Notes: generated by a model not told the origin, from the letters alone. A stretch of DNA of 55,028 nt from an uncultured Eubacteriaceae bacterium (GCA_947086655.1 CAMTZM010000013.1:1-55028), one strand, 5' to 3'; positions 32,976 through 41,646 are shown, numbered from the stretch's first letter. Translations and numbers: made by a program.

Positions 32976-34280
32976 ATGATTTGGGCAAAAGAAGAAACAA
33001 TGTCCAGAAAGGAAATTGAAAAAATACAATTAACGAGATTGAAGGAAACAGTAAACAAAGTATATAATAAAGTACCTCTTTACCGCAATAAAATGGATAG
33101 TGCAGGAGTTAAACCGGAGGATATTAAAAGCCTTGACGATTTAAAAAGATTACCATTTACAACTAAACAAGATATGAGAGATACATATCCATTTGATATG
33201 TTTACAGTACCTAAAGGAGAACTTGCAAGGATTCACGCATCGTCAGGCACTACGGGAAAACCTACTGTTGTCGGATATACAAAAAAGGATTTGGAAATGT
33301 GGGCAGAATGTGTTGCCAGACTTGCTGTAATGGGCGGTGCAGTTAAAGATGATATATGTCAGATATGTTTTGGATATGGAATGTTTACGGGAGCTTTAGG
33401 GCTTCATTATGGGCTTGAGCGTATAGGTGCTGCTATTGTGCCATCGTCTACTGGAAATACAAAAAAGCAAATTATGTTTATGCAGGACTTTGGTACTACT
33501 CTTTTAGTAGCTACGCCTTCATATGCACTTCGTATTGCCGAAGTAGCAGTTGAAATGGGAATTAATCCAAAAAGCCTTAATTTAAAAGTAGGACTTTTTG
33601 GAAGTGAACTTATGACTGAGGCTATGCGCCAGGAAATGCATAAAATGTGGGGTGAACAAATGCTTGTAACTCAAAATTACGGAATGAGCGAGCTTATAGG
33701 ACCGGGTGTTTCGGGAGAATGTGAATATTTATGCGGTATGCATGTAAACGAAGACCATTTTATTCCTGAAGTTATTAATCCTGAAACAGGTGAAAATGTT
33801 ATGCCCGGTGAAAAAGGAGAACTTGTTGTAACATGTATTACAAAAGAGGCTCTTCCTCTTATAAGATACAGAACAAGAGATATAACAAGACTTATGTATG
33901 AGCCTTGTAAATGCGGACGTACCACATGCAGAATGGAAAATTTAAGCGGACGTACCGATGATATGCTTAAAATAAGAGGAGTAAATGTATTTCCAAGTCA
34001 GATTGAGGAGGTACTTTTAAGCATGGAGGATATAGGACCGCATTATGAGATAATTGTTAACAGAGAAAATCATTCCGATATATTGACTATACGAGTTGAA
34101 ATATCTCCAGATAAAATGGATGATTCATATAAACGCATAGAAAAACTTGAAAAAGAAGTTAAGTCACGTCTTAGAACAGTGTTAGGACTTGATGCTGTAA
34201 TAAAGCTTGAATCTCCTAATACTTTACAAAGATTTGAGGGAAAAGCGAAAAGAGTTACTGATTTAAGAAAACAATTATAA
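32976..34280 (+). CDS. paaK: Phenylacetate--CoA ligase family protein (first copy)
   Basis: A 434-residue AMP-forming aryl-acetate CoA ligase. The P-loop-like motif ARIHASSGTTGKPTVVGYT lies at about residue 85, TQNYGMSELIGPGVSGECE at about 230 binds the adenylate, and the C-terminal domain has RTDDMLKIRGVNVFPSQIEE with the hinge Asp. In clostridial IorAB clusters the enzyme may run in either direction, activating aryl-acetate or recovering ATP from aryl-acetyl-CoA. ACAGGAGGATTAAAT precedes the ATG. It starts a five-gene operon with iorA, iorB, a second paaK and an ACT protein, and is clearly paralogous to the second copy. Confidence 0.93.
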   Translation: MIWAKEETMSRKEIEKIQLTRLKETVNKVYNKVPLYRNKMDSAGVKPEDIKSLDDLKRLPFTTKQDMRDTYPFDMFTVPKGELARIHASSGTTGKPTVVGYTKKDLEMWAECVARLAVMGGAVKDDICQICFGYGMFTGALGLHYGLERIGAAIVPSSTGNTKKQIMFMQDFGTTLLVATPSYALRIAEVAVEMGINPKSLNLKVGLFGSELMTEAMRQEMHKMWGEQMLVTQNYGMSELIGPGVSGECEYLCGMHVNEDHFIPEVINPETGENVMPGEKGELVVTCITKEALPLIRYRTRDITRLMYEPCKCGRTTCRMENLSGRTDDMLKIRGVNVFPSQIEEVLLSMEDIGPHYEIIVNRENHSDILTIRVEISPDKMDDSYKRIEKLEKEVKSRLRTVLGLDAVIKLESPNTLQRFEGKAKRVTDLRKQL

Positions 34281-34302
34281 TTAAGAAAGGAAAATATGCA
34301 AA

Positions 34303-36042
34303 ATGACTGATAAAAAAATTATGCTTGGAAACGAAGCCATAGCAAGAGGCGCATATGAGGCTGGTGTAAAAGTATCGGCGGCATATCCTGGTACTCCAAG
34401 TACGGAAATAAGCGAAAATATAGCAAAATATAAAGAGATATACAGCGAATGGTCTCCTAATGAAAAAGTAGCGGCTGAGGTGGCAGCGGGAGCGTCTATA
34501 AGCGGAGTAAGGGCAATGGTTTCAATGAAACATGTTGGGCTTAATGTTGCCTCTGACCCACTTTATACTATTTCATACTGCGGTGTAAACAGAGGGCTTG
34601 TTTTTGTTGTAGCAGACGACCCGGGACTTTATTCTTCACAAAATGAGCAAGATACAAGATGTATAGCAAGAGCGGCAAATGTTCCTGTACTTGAGCCTTC
34701 AAACAGTGAAGAAGCAAAGGAATTTATGAAATTTGCTTTTGATTTAAGTGAAAAATATGATACACCTATAATTTTAAGAACAACAACAAGACTGGCACAT
34801 TCTCAAGGGCTTGTTGAGCTTGGAGAACGAAAAGAATTAGATGATAAAGAATATGAAAGACGTCCGGATAAATTTGTAATGATGCCTAATATGGCGAAAA
34901 AAAGGCATGTATTTGTAGAGCAGAGAATGAAAAAAATGGCTGAAGATGCCTGCGATTTTGAAATTAATAAAGCTGAGTATAATGATAAAAGTATAGGAAT
35001 AATTACAAGCGGAATACCATATCAATATGTAAAAGAAACTTTGCCAAATGCGTCTGTTTTAAAGCTTGGTTTGGTACATCCTCTTCCTAAAAAGCTTATA
35101 GAGGAATTTGCATCAAAAGTTGATAAGCTTTATATAGTTGAGGAGTTAGAGCCTGTTATTGAAGAACAGGTTAAGTCATGGGGAATTGACGCTGTTGGTA
35201 AAGAAATTTTTACACTTCAAGGCGAATACAGTGCAAATCTTTTAAGAAAGGCAATATTAAAACAAGACTTAAATATTGAAGAACAAAAATCGGTTCCGGC
35301 AAGACCTCCTATTTTATGTCCTGGCTGTCCTCATAGAAGCGTTTATACAGTTTTAAAAAAGCTTGGAATACATGCTGCCGGAGATATAGGCTGTTATACG
35401 CTTGGGGCTGTTGCTCCTCTTAATGTTGTTGATACAACAATATGTATGGGAGCAAGTATAAGCAGTCTTCATGGAATGGAAAAAGCAAAAGGAAAGGATT
35501 ATATAAGAAATTGGGTTGCTGTTATAGGTGATTCAACATTTATGCATACGGGAGTTAATTCACTTATAAATATGGTTTACAATAAATCAGTTGGTACTGT
35601 TATTATACTTGACAATTCAACTACGGCTATGACAGGACATCAAGACCATGCTGCAACAGGCAAAACACTTATGGGCGAAGATACATATATGATAAATATT
35701 TATGCCCTTTGCAAAGCAATTGGAATTGAAAATGTTTATGAAGTAGACGCATTTAATATAGGTGAAGTTGAAAATATTGTAAAAAGAGAAGTGCAAAGGG
35801 ACGCTGTTTCAGTTATTATAACTAAAGCTCCTTGTGTTCTTTTAAAAGGAAATGTGTTTAAATATAAATGCAGAGAAAACAGTGAAAAATGCAAAAAATG
35901 CGGGGCATGTCTTAAACCGGGCTGTCCGGCTATTACTAAAAAATGTGATGGCACTATTGTTATTGATGATACAATGTGTAATGGGTGCGGACTTTGTATG
36001 GAACTTTGTAAATTCGACGCAATTGAGAAAGTTGAGGTGTAG
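34303..36042 (+). CDS. iorA: Indolepyruvate:ferredoxin oxidoreductase, alpha subunit
   Basis: A 579-residue subunit that oxidatively decarboxylates aryl-pyruvates to aryl-acetyl-CoA, reducing ferredoxin. The N-terminal part has the GNEAIARGAYEAGVKVSAAYPGTPSTE pyrimidine-binding region. The thiamine-diphosphate domain carries CPGCPHRSVY at about residue 339 and the GDSTFMHTG metal-binding motif at about 407. The C-terminus has a dicluster ferredoxin domain, with CKKCGACLKPGCP and CNGCGLCMELCKF. The ATG has an AAGAAAGG site 12 bases upstream. Length and layout are standard for IorA. Confidence 0.96.
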   Translation: MTDKKIMLGNEAIARGAYEAGVKVSAAYPGTPSTEISENIAKYKEIYSEWSPNEKVAAEVAAGASISGVRAMVSMKHVGLNVASDPLYTISYCGVNRGLVFVVADDPGLYSSQNEQDTRCIARAANVPVLEPSNSEEAKEFMKFAFDLSEKYDTPIILRTTTRLAHSQGLVELGERKELDDKEYERRPDKFVMMPNMAKKRHVFVEQRMKKMAEDACDFEINKAEYNDKSIGIITSGIPYQYVKETLPNASVLKLGLVHPLPKKLIEEFASKVDKLYIVEELEPVIEEQVKSWGIDAVGKEIFTLQGEYSANLLRKAILKQDLNIEEQKSVPARPPILCPGCPHRSVYTVLKKLGIHAAGDIGCYTLGAVAPLNVVDTTICMGASISSLHGMEKAKGKDYIRNWVAVIGDSTFMHTGVNSLINMVYNKSVGTVIILDNSTTAMTGHQDHAATGKTLMGEDTYMINIYALCKAIGIENVYEVDAFNIGEVENIVKREVQRDAVSVIITKAPCVLLKGNVFKYKCRENSEKCKKCGACLKPGCPAITKKCDGTIVIDDTMCNGCGLCMELCKFDAIEKVEV

Positions 36043-36047
36043 TTTTT

Positions 36048-36632
36048 ATGGCTGTTAAAAATATAATGATTGTCGGCGTAGGCGGACAAGGTACTCTCCT
36101 TACAAGCAGAATTTTTGGAGGTATTACTCTTAACGCCGGTTATGATGTAAAACTTTCGGAAGTTCATGGCATGGCTCAGAGAGGCGGAAGTGTTGTTACA
36201 TTTGTAAGATACGGAGATAACGTTTACGAGCCTATTGTTGAGGAGGGACAGGCTGATTTAATTATAGCCTTTGAAAGACTTGAAGCTTTAAGACATGCTC
36301 ATTTTCTTAAAAAGGACGGCGTTATTGTTATTAATGACCAAAGAATTGACCCTATTACTGTTGTTACAGGGGCAGCCGAATATCCTGAAAATATAATAGA
36401 ACAATTAAGGCAAGAGCATAAAGTTATTTCTTTTGATGCAATGGCTGAAGCTAAGAAATTAGGAAATACAAAGGTGTTTAATACAATAATTATTGGTGTT
36501 GCTGCTTCTAAGATGGATTTTTCAAAAGACGATTGGTTAAATGTTATAGAAAATACAGTTCCGTCTAAAACTGTTGATATAAATAAAAAAGCTTTTGAAA
36601 TAGGATATAATATCGGTGTAAAGGAGAGTTAA
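36048..36632 (+). CDS. iorB: Indolepyruvate:ferredoxin oxidoreductase, beta subunit
   Basis: A 194-residue gamma-domain subunit that completes the IorAB heterotetramer. It starts with NIMIVGVGGQGTLLTSRIFGG, the CoA/nucleotide-binding glycine loop, followed by VHGMAQRGGSVVTFVRYGD, which is highly typical of IorB. It is translationally coupled: the GAGGTG ribosome binding site lies within the iorA stop region, and the next gene starts one base after its own stop. Confidence 0.96.
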   Translation: MAVKNIMIVGVGGQGTLLTSRIFGGITLNAGYDVKLSEVHGMAQRGGSVVTFVRYGDNVYEPIVEEGQADLIIAFERLEALRHAHFLKKDGVIVINDQRIDPITVVTGAAEYPENIIEQLRQEHKVISFDAMAEAKKLGNTKVFNTIIIGVAASKMDFSKDDWLNVIENTVPSKTVDINKKAFEIGYNIGVKES

Positions 36633-36633
36633 T

Positions 36634-37932
36634 ATGATATGGAATGAAGCCAGAGAGTGCATGAGCCGTGACGAGATGACTGCAATGCAAAGCGCAAGAC
36701 TTGTAAAGCTTGTAAACAGGGTTTATCATAATGTTGAATTTTATAGAAAAAAGATGCAGTATTTAGGAATAGAACCTGGAGATATTAAAGGGATTGAGGA
36801 TATATCAAAACTCCCATTTACTACTAAAGATGATTTGAGAGATAACTATCCATTTGGACTTTTAGCTGTTCCTCATTCTGAAATAGTCAGAGTTCATGCA
36901 TCATCAGGTACTACTGGAAAAGCAACAGTTGTTTCTTATACAAGAAAAGATATTGAAGTTTGGCAGGAATGTGTAGCCAGAGTTTTGGCAATGTGCGGAG
37001 TTACAAGAGAAGATAAGGTACAGATTGCTTATGGATATGGTTTATTTACAGGAGGACTTGGGCTTCATTACGGTGTTGAGAATTTAGGGGCTATGGCTAT
37101 TCCAATTTCAACAGGAAATACAAAGCGGCTTGTTACTCTTATGAAAGATTTTGAGGTTACAGCGATTGCTTGTACTCCTTCATATCTTCTTCACATTGCG
37201 GAAATGATTCAAGATGAAAAAATAATTGATGATATTAAACTTAAAGTAGCTATTTGCGGAGCAGAACCATGGACTGAAAATATGAGAAATGAAATAGAAA
37301 AATCTCTTAGAATAAATGCACACGATATATATGGTTTAAGTGAGGTTGTAGGACCGGGAGTTGCGGCTGACTGCATACATCATAAAGGACTGCATGTATA
37401 TGAAGACCATTATTATCCTGAAATAGTTGACGCTGATACTTTAAAGCCGATACCAGAGGGAGAAGTTGGAGAATTAGTATTTACAACGCTTACAAAAGAA
37501 GGAATGCCATTAATTAGATATCGTACAAAAGACCTTACAAGTATTAATTATTCATTGTGCGAATGTGGACGTACTCTTACAAGAATATCACGCTTTAAAG
37601 GACGTTCTGATGATATGCTTATTATAAGAGGAGTAAATGTATTTCCTTCTCAGATTGAGGCGGCTTTACTTGAAATGGGAGAAACAAAACCGCATTATTT
37701 AATGATTGTAGATAGGGTAAATAATCTTGATACACTTGAAATTTTAGTTGAGGTTGAGGAAAAGTTTTTTGCTGATGAAATAAAAGAACTTGAAAGTTTG
37801 ACTAAAAGAATTGCTCATACTATACATAATGCAATTGGCATAAATGCTAAAGTTAAGCTTGTTGAGCCTAAAACTCTTGAAAGAAGTATGGGAAAATCAA
37901 AAAGGGTAATTGATAAACGTAATATTGAATAA
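36634..37932 (+). CDS. paaK: Phenylacetate--CoA ligase family protein (second copy)
   Basis: A 432-residue paralogue of the ligase at the start of the operon. Motifs match: VRVHASSGTTGKATVVSYT at about residue 88, DIYGLSEVVGPGVAADC at about 228 and RSDDMLIIRGVNVFPSQIEA near 325. A CxCG pair (LCECGRTLTR) is shared with the first copy. Presence of two divergent ligases in one operon suggests different aryl substrates, such as phenylacetate versus indoleacetate or hydroxyphenylacetate, or opposite working directions. Start one base after iorB, with AAGGAGAG inside the iorB end. Confidence 0.92.
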   Translation: MIWNEARECMSRDEMTAMQSARLVKLVNRVYHNVEFYRKKMQYLGIEPGDIKGIEDISKLPFTTKDDLRDNYPFGLLAVPHSEIVRVHASSGTTGKATVVSYTRKDIEVWQECVARVLAMCGVTREDKVQIAYGYGLFTGGLGLHYGVENLGAMAIPISTGNTKRLVTLMKDFEVTAIACTPSYLLHIAEMIQDEKIIDDIKLKVAICGAEPWTENMRNEIEKSLRINAHDIYGLSEVVGPGVAADCIHHKGLHVYEDHYYPEIVDADTLKPIPEGEVGELVFTTLTKEGMPLIRYRTKDLTSINYSLCECGRTLTRISRFKGRSDDMLIIRGVNVFPSQIEAALLEMGETKPHYLMIVDRVNNLDTLEILVEVEEKFFADEIKELESLTKRIAHTIHNAIGINAKVKLVEPKTLERSMGKSKRVIDKRNIE

Positions 37933-37951
37933 AACATAAGGGGGAGTGACT

Positions 37952-38386
37952 ATGTTTTTAAAGCAGCTTTCAGTTTTTATTGAAAATAGGGAAGGCAGAT
38001 TGGAAAGAGTAAGCGAAGCCTTAAGCAATGAAAATATAAATATTATATTTTTAAGTCTTGCTGATACAAATGAGTATGGGCTTTTGCGTATGATTGTCTC
38101 TAATCCGGAAAAGGCTAAAGAAGTATTAAGAAATGCTGGTTTTTCAGCTATTCTTACAGATGTTGTTGCTGTAAATCTTCCTCATGAAGTTGGAAAACTT
38201 AAAAATATGCTTGGGGCTATTTCTAATAATGGAATAAATGTTGAATATATGTATTCAATATTGTCAGGCATGAAAAGCGGAGCTTTGGCTATAAAAACGT
38301 CAGATAATGAAAAGACATATAAACTTTTAAAAGAGAATGGTTTTGAACTTCTTAAATCGGAACAAGTTTACAATGAAGATAATTAA
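37952..38386 (+). CDS. Tandem ACT-domain protein
   Basis: A 144-residue protein with two ACT-like domains: residues about 1-68 start LKQLSVFIENREGRLERVSEAL, and the second follows VAVNLPHEVGKLKNMLGAI at about residue 72. ACT domains bind amino acids. Proteins like this commonly end paaK-ior operons and may sense an aromatic amino acid, but the role is not established. The ATG at 37952 follows AAGGGGGAG; the GTG two codons upstream overlaps that site. Its stop codon lies within the left inverted repeat of the next element. Confidence 0.88.
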   Translation: MFLKQLSVFIENREGRLERVSEALSNENINIIFLSLADTNEYGLLRMIVSNPEKAKEVLRNAGFSAILTDVVAVNLPHEVGKLKNMLGAISNNGINVEYMYSILSGMKSGALAIKTSDNEKTYKLLKENGFELLKSEQVYNEDN

Positions 38387-38546
38387 GGAAACACCGCACA
38401 ATTAAGATTTTATGGTTTTTGATAGAATTTTCCATTTCTTTGTCAATGTCGCTTAACATAGGCTCCGACTATGTTTGCGCTCCATTTCCTCGAACTGAAA
38501 AATTCTCTCTGAAAACCATTTTATTGAATTATGCGGTATTTCCTTA
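38384..38546. mobile_element. MITE-like hairpin element
   Basis: The 163-base element has imperfect terminal inverted repeats of about 34 bases (TAAGGAAACACCGCACAATT at the left, its near complement at the right, ending TTTCCTTA). Inside, AGAATTTT/AAAATTCT and AACATAG/CTATGTT add further stems, so the whole can fold as one long hairpin. It encodes nothing. The left end includes the stop codon of the ACT gene. Shorter hairpins with similar ends occur at 23611-23637 and 45298-45330. Confidence 0.65.
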
Positions 38547-38576
38547 AATTTAGTTTAAATAGTTAGGAGTTTTAGT

Positions 38577-39389
38577 ATGATTGTTGATTTTCATACGCAT
38601 ATTTATCCTGATAAAATAGCAGAAGCGACTATATTGAAATTAGAGACAAATGCAAATGTAAAGGCATATACTAATGGTACGCTTAAAGGGCTTAAAAGCT
38701 CAATGAAAGATGCCAAAGTCAATGTAAGTGTTGTTTTGCCAGTTGTAACAAATCCTAAACAATTTGAAAGTGTAAATAAGTTTGCGTATAATATAACTGA
38801 AAAAGAAATAAAAGAAGAAAAAGATAATATTATATCTTTTGGAGGTATTCATCCTGATACAGCAGACTATAAAGGTGAACTTAAACAAATTTATGATTTA
38901 GGATTAAAAGGTATAAAACTTCACCCAGATTATCAGCAAGTATTTTTTGACGATATAAAATATATGCGTATTATAGATTATGCGTCGGAACTTGGACTTA
39001 TTGTCTCTGTACATGCTGGTCTTGACGGGGCTTTTATGGAATGTACTCATTGCACTCCAAAAAGAGCATTAAATGTTATAAAAGAGGTTAAGCCTTTAAA
39101 ACTTGTGCTTGCTCATACCGGAGGATATGCAATGTGGAATGATGTTGAGGAGTTTATAGTAGGTGAGGAAGTTTATATTGATACATCATTTTCATTGGGT
39201 CATATAGATAATGAACAATTTATGCGAATTGTTAAAAATCATGGTGTAAATAAGGTTCTGTTTGCGACAGACAGCCCGTGGGGAAATCAAAAGGATATGC
39301 TTGAAAGTTTTATGTCGCTTGATTTTACAAAAGAGGAAAAAGACGCTATTTTAAGTAAAAATGCGCTTAATTTGCTTGGAATTTCATGA
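38577..39389 (+). CDS. Amidohydrolase family protein (TIM-barrel metal-dependent hydrolase)
   Basis: A 270-residue protein of the amidohydrolase-2 type. It starts VDFHTHIYPDKIAEA, with the metal-binding HxH, then has SFGGIHPD at about residue 97, GIKLHPDYQQVFFDD at about 112, VSVHAGLD, LVLAHTGGYAMW at about 177, and FATDSPWGNQ with the last metal-binding Asp at about 224. It is complete and cytoplasmic. Substrates of the group vary (decarboxylation or hydrolysis), so no specific reaction is given. TTAGGAG precedes the ATG. Confidence 0.88.
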   Translation: MIVDFHTHIYPDKIAEATILKLETNANVKAYTNGTLKGLKSSMKDAKVNVSVVLPVVTNPKQFESVNKFAYNITEKEIKEEKDNIISFGGIHPDTADYKGELKQIYDLGLKGIKLHPDYQQVFFDDIKYMRIIDYASELGLIVSVHAGLDGAFMECTHCTPKRALNVIKEVKPLKLVLAHTGGYAMWNDVEEFIVGEEVYIDTSFSLGHIDNEQFMRIVKNHGVNKVLFATDSPWGNQKDMLESFMSLDFTKEEKDAILSKNALNLLGIS

Positions 39390-39406
39390 AAATTTAATTT
39401 GTTATG

Positions 39407-39435
39407 TTGACATGATTTATTTTATATAATATAAT
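39407..39435 (+). promoter_or_regulatory. Perfect consensus promoter of the ABC-F leader
   Basis: TTGACA (39407-39412), exactly 17 bases, then TATAAT (39430-39435). Predicted transcription starts near 39442, giving an untranslated leader of about 330 bases before the ABC-F start. Confidence 0.85.
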
Positions 39436-39465
39436 GAGAAAAATTAATATTGAAACGGAGTTGAT

Positions 39466-39581
39466 AAGATGATTATACTTTCTTGCTAATAATTAGTTTA
39501 ACTATATTATTTTGCTGCAAATACGGCATTATTTTATAATGTCTGTTTGTTGCGGCGAGAAAGTTATTATCATCTTTTTTT
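39466..39581 (+). promoter_or_regulatory. First attenuator hairpin of the ABC-F leader
   Basis: The 5' arm (39466-39486) matches the 3' arm (39555-39576) with one bulge and a few mismatches (AAGATGAT and ATCATCTT at the base). An inner GGCATTAT/ATAATGTC stem extends it. A run of seven T (39575-39581) follows immediately, as in an intrinsic terminator. Confidence 0.7.
39469..39489 (+). CDS. Six-residue leader peptide MIILSC of the ABC-F gene
   Basis: ATG-ATT-ATA-CTT-TCT-TGC-TAA with an ACGGAG site eight bases upstream and about 27 bases after the predicted transcript start. The whole reading frame lies in the 5' arm (39466-39486) of the leader hairpin. This is the arrangement expected of a drug-sensing attenuator peptide: a ribosome stalled here would block the hairpin. 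Existence of translation is inferred. Confidence 0.6.
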   Translation: MIILSC

Positions 39582-39718
39582 ATTGTTCTGTCATGATTTA
39601 ATTTCTGATTATGTTTTTATTTATTTTTAATCAGTGTTTTTTAGCTTGTATTTTAAGCTTTTTGTCAGACTTTATTAGGACATGTTTGAAAATAGAATTT
39701 TTAAATGTGTTTTATTTT

Positions 39719-39757
39719 AAAAAAGAGTGTGAAAATAACTTTTTCGCACTCTTTTTA
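39719..39757 (+). terminator. Second terminator, 5 bases before the ABC-F ribosome binding site
   Basis: AAAAAGAGTGTGAAAA and TTTTTCGCACTCTTTTT form a strong stem with one G-U pair and a short loop, ending in a T-run. GGAGGT (39762) follows directly. There is no gene between this terminator and its own transcript's start other than the leader peptide, so it must act as an attenuator. The bases between 39582 and 39718 hold no other ORF that I can support. Confidence 0.85.
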
Positions 39758-39773
39758 GTTTGGAGGTATTTTT

Positions 39774-41234
39774 ATGAGTATGATTAATGTTGAAAATCTG
39801 ACGTTTGCTTATGATACAAGTTATGATAATATATTTGAAAATGTTTCTTTTAAAATAGACAGTGACTGGAAAATAGGTCTTGTAGGAAGAAATGGAAAAG
39901 GAAAAACAACGCTTTTAAAGCTTATTAAAGGTGAATATGAATATAAAGGAAAGATTTTATCTAATATAAATTTTGATTATTTTCCTTTTGAAATATCAAA
40001 TAAAAATGAAAGTACTTTGAATATAATTGAAAAAATATATACAGATTATGAATTATGGAAAGTTTGTAGGGAACTAAATTTGTTAAATATTGAAAGTGAT
40101 ATTTTATTTCAGAATTTTAATACTTTAAGCGGAGGAGAACGTGTAAAGGTAATGCTTGCCGTTTTATTTTCAAAAGATAATAATTTCCTTCTTATTGACG
40201 AACCTACAAATCATCTTGATATGGAAGGCAGAAAGAAACTTGGAGAGTATTTAAGTAAAAAAGAAGGATATATAGTAGTTTCTCATGACAGATATTTTCT
40301 TGACAAATGTATTGACCATGTTATTGCGTTAAATAATTCAGGAATTTATGTACAAAAAGGTAATTTTTCTTCATGGTATGAAAATATGGAATATAAAAAT
40401 CAATATGAGTTAAAGGAAAACGATAAATTAAAAAAAGAAATAAAACATCTTGAAAAAGCTTCACAAAAAACAAAAAGCTGGTCTGACGCAAAAGAAAAAA
40501 GCAAAACTACGGCTTGTGACAGCGGTTTTGTAGGGCATAAAGCTGCTAAAATGATGAAAAGGGCTTTAAATATTCAAAACAGACAATACAAAGCCATAGA
40601 GGAAAAAAAGAAACTTTTAAAAGATAATGAGAAAAAAGAAAACCTTAAAATTAAAATTTTAGAACATCATTCACAAGAACTTATTAAAATTGATAATTTA
40701 TATATTCAAAATGATAACAGAACTATATTGGATAATATAAGTTTTTCAGTTGAGAAAAATGAAAGAGTGGCGTTAATTGGAAAAAATGGCTCAGGCAAAA
40801 CAAGTATTTTTAAGGCGTTGACAGGTGAAAATTCAATAGCTAAAGGACATATAAAAAAAGTTTTAGGCTTATCAATATCTTATGTTTCTCAAGATACAGG
40901 ATTTTTAAAAGGCAGCTATAAAAATTTTGTTTATGAATACGGTATTGATGAAAGTCTTTTTAAAGCTATATTAAGAAAACTTGGGTTTTCAAGGATTCAT
41001 TTTGAAAAAAATCTTGAGAATTTAAGTGAAGGGCAAAAGAAAAAAATATTAATAGCAAAAAGTTTATCTTGTCCAGCTAATATTTATATTTGGGATGAGC
41101 CTTTAAATTATGTTGATATTATATCAAGAATACAAATAGAGGAGTTAATTTTAAAATATAAACCTACTATGTTGTTTTCTGAACATGATAAGGCTTTTGT
41201 TTATAGTGTGGCATCAAAAATAGTGCAAATTTGA
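39774..41234 (+). CDS. ABC-F protein, antibiotic-resistance (ribosome protection) type
   Basis: A 486-residue soluble protein with two ABC ATPase domains and no membrane part. The first has GRNGKGKTTLLK, LSGGERVKVML and LLIDEPTNHLDMEG; the second has GKNGSGKTSIFK, a variant LSEGQKKKILIA signature and WDEPLNYVDIISRIQIEE. The charged linker (about residues 205-290) would be the arm entering the ribosomal exit site. Size, the DEPLNYVD motif and the short C-terminus resemble Lsa/VmlR/CplR-like proteins, which protect against lincosamides, pleuromutilins and streptogramin A. The exact drug range cannot be read. The leader with two attenuator hairpins strongly supports a drug-inducible role. Confidence 0.9.
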   Translation: MSMINVENLTFAYDTSYDNIFENVSFKIDSDWKIGLVGRNGKGKTTLLKLIKGEYEYKGKILSNINFDYFPFEISNKNESTLNIIEKIYTDYELWKVCRELNLLNIESDILFQNFNTLSGGERVKVMLAVLFSKDNNFLLIDEPTNHLDMEGRKKLGEYLSKKEGYIVVSHDRYFLDKCIDHVIALNNSGIYVQKGNFSSWYENMEYKNQYELKENDKLKKEIKHLEKASQKTKSWSDAKEKSKTTACDSGFVGHKAAKMMKRALNIQNRQYKAIEEKKKLLKDNEKKENLKIKILEHHSQELIKIDNLYIQNDNRTILDNISFSVEKNERVALIGKNGSGKTSIFKALTGENSIAKGHIKKVLGLSISYVSQDTGFLKGSYKNFVYEYGIDESLFKAILRKLGFSRIHFEKNLENLSEGQKKKILIAKSLSCPANIYIWDEPLNYVDIISRIQIEELILKYKPTMLFSEHDKAFVYSVASKIVQI

Positions 41235-41415
41235 TTATAATTATAGGTATATGTAATCCATAAAATTTCCAGTCTAAAATTTTAATATTGTGACAAAATA
41301 CTACTGTAACAGAAATTACTTTAGAAAATAATGATTTGAATATAATATAAAATTAATCAATATTTTCTTTATTGAGGTAGTTATGTTAAACATTAAATTT
41401 TAGGAGGAAATTAAT

Positions 41416-41646
41416 ATGTCAAACAATAATAGTTCAGGTACTAATCGTGTTAGTGTTCCAGAGGCAAGAGCCGCTTTGGATCAGTTTAAGTATGAGGTTG
41501 CAAATGAAATCGGCGTACCTTTAAAACAAGGTTATAACGGAGATTTAACTTCAGCTCAGAACGGTTATGTAGGCGGATATATGGTTAAGAAAATGATTGA
41601 GGCTCAGGAAAAACGTATGGCTGGTCAAAATGGAGGACAGATGTAA
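41416..41646 (+). CDS. Small acid-soluble spore protein, alpha/beta type
   Basis: A 76-residue DNA-protecting spore protein. The family core is intact: RVSVPEARAALDQFKYEVANEIG contains the germination protease site around KYEVANEIG, and the C-terminal half has GYNGDLTSAQNGYVGGYMVKKMIE. The N-terminus is Asn/Ser-rich, as usual. TTTTAGGAGGAAATTAAT precedes the ATG. It is monocistronic, with its terminator about 100 bases downstream. A sigma-G promoter is expected upstream, but I could not place it convincingly. Confidence 0.95.
   Translation: MSNNNSSGTNRVSVPEARAALDQFKYEVANEIGVPLKQGYNGDLTSAQNGYVGGYMVKKMIEAQEKRMAGQNGGQM

Noticed and set aside
35736..36167. A 143-codon minus-strand open frame
   Set aside because: It is a shadow of the iorA ferredoxin domain and iorB, both strongly supported.
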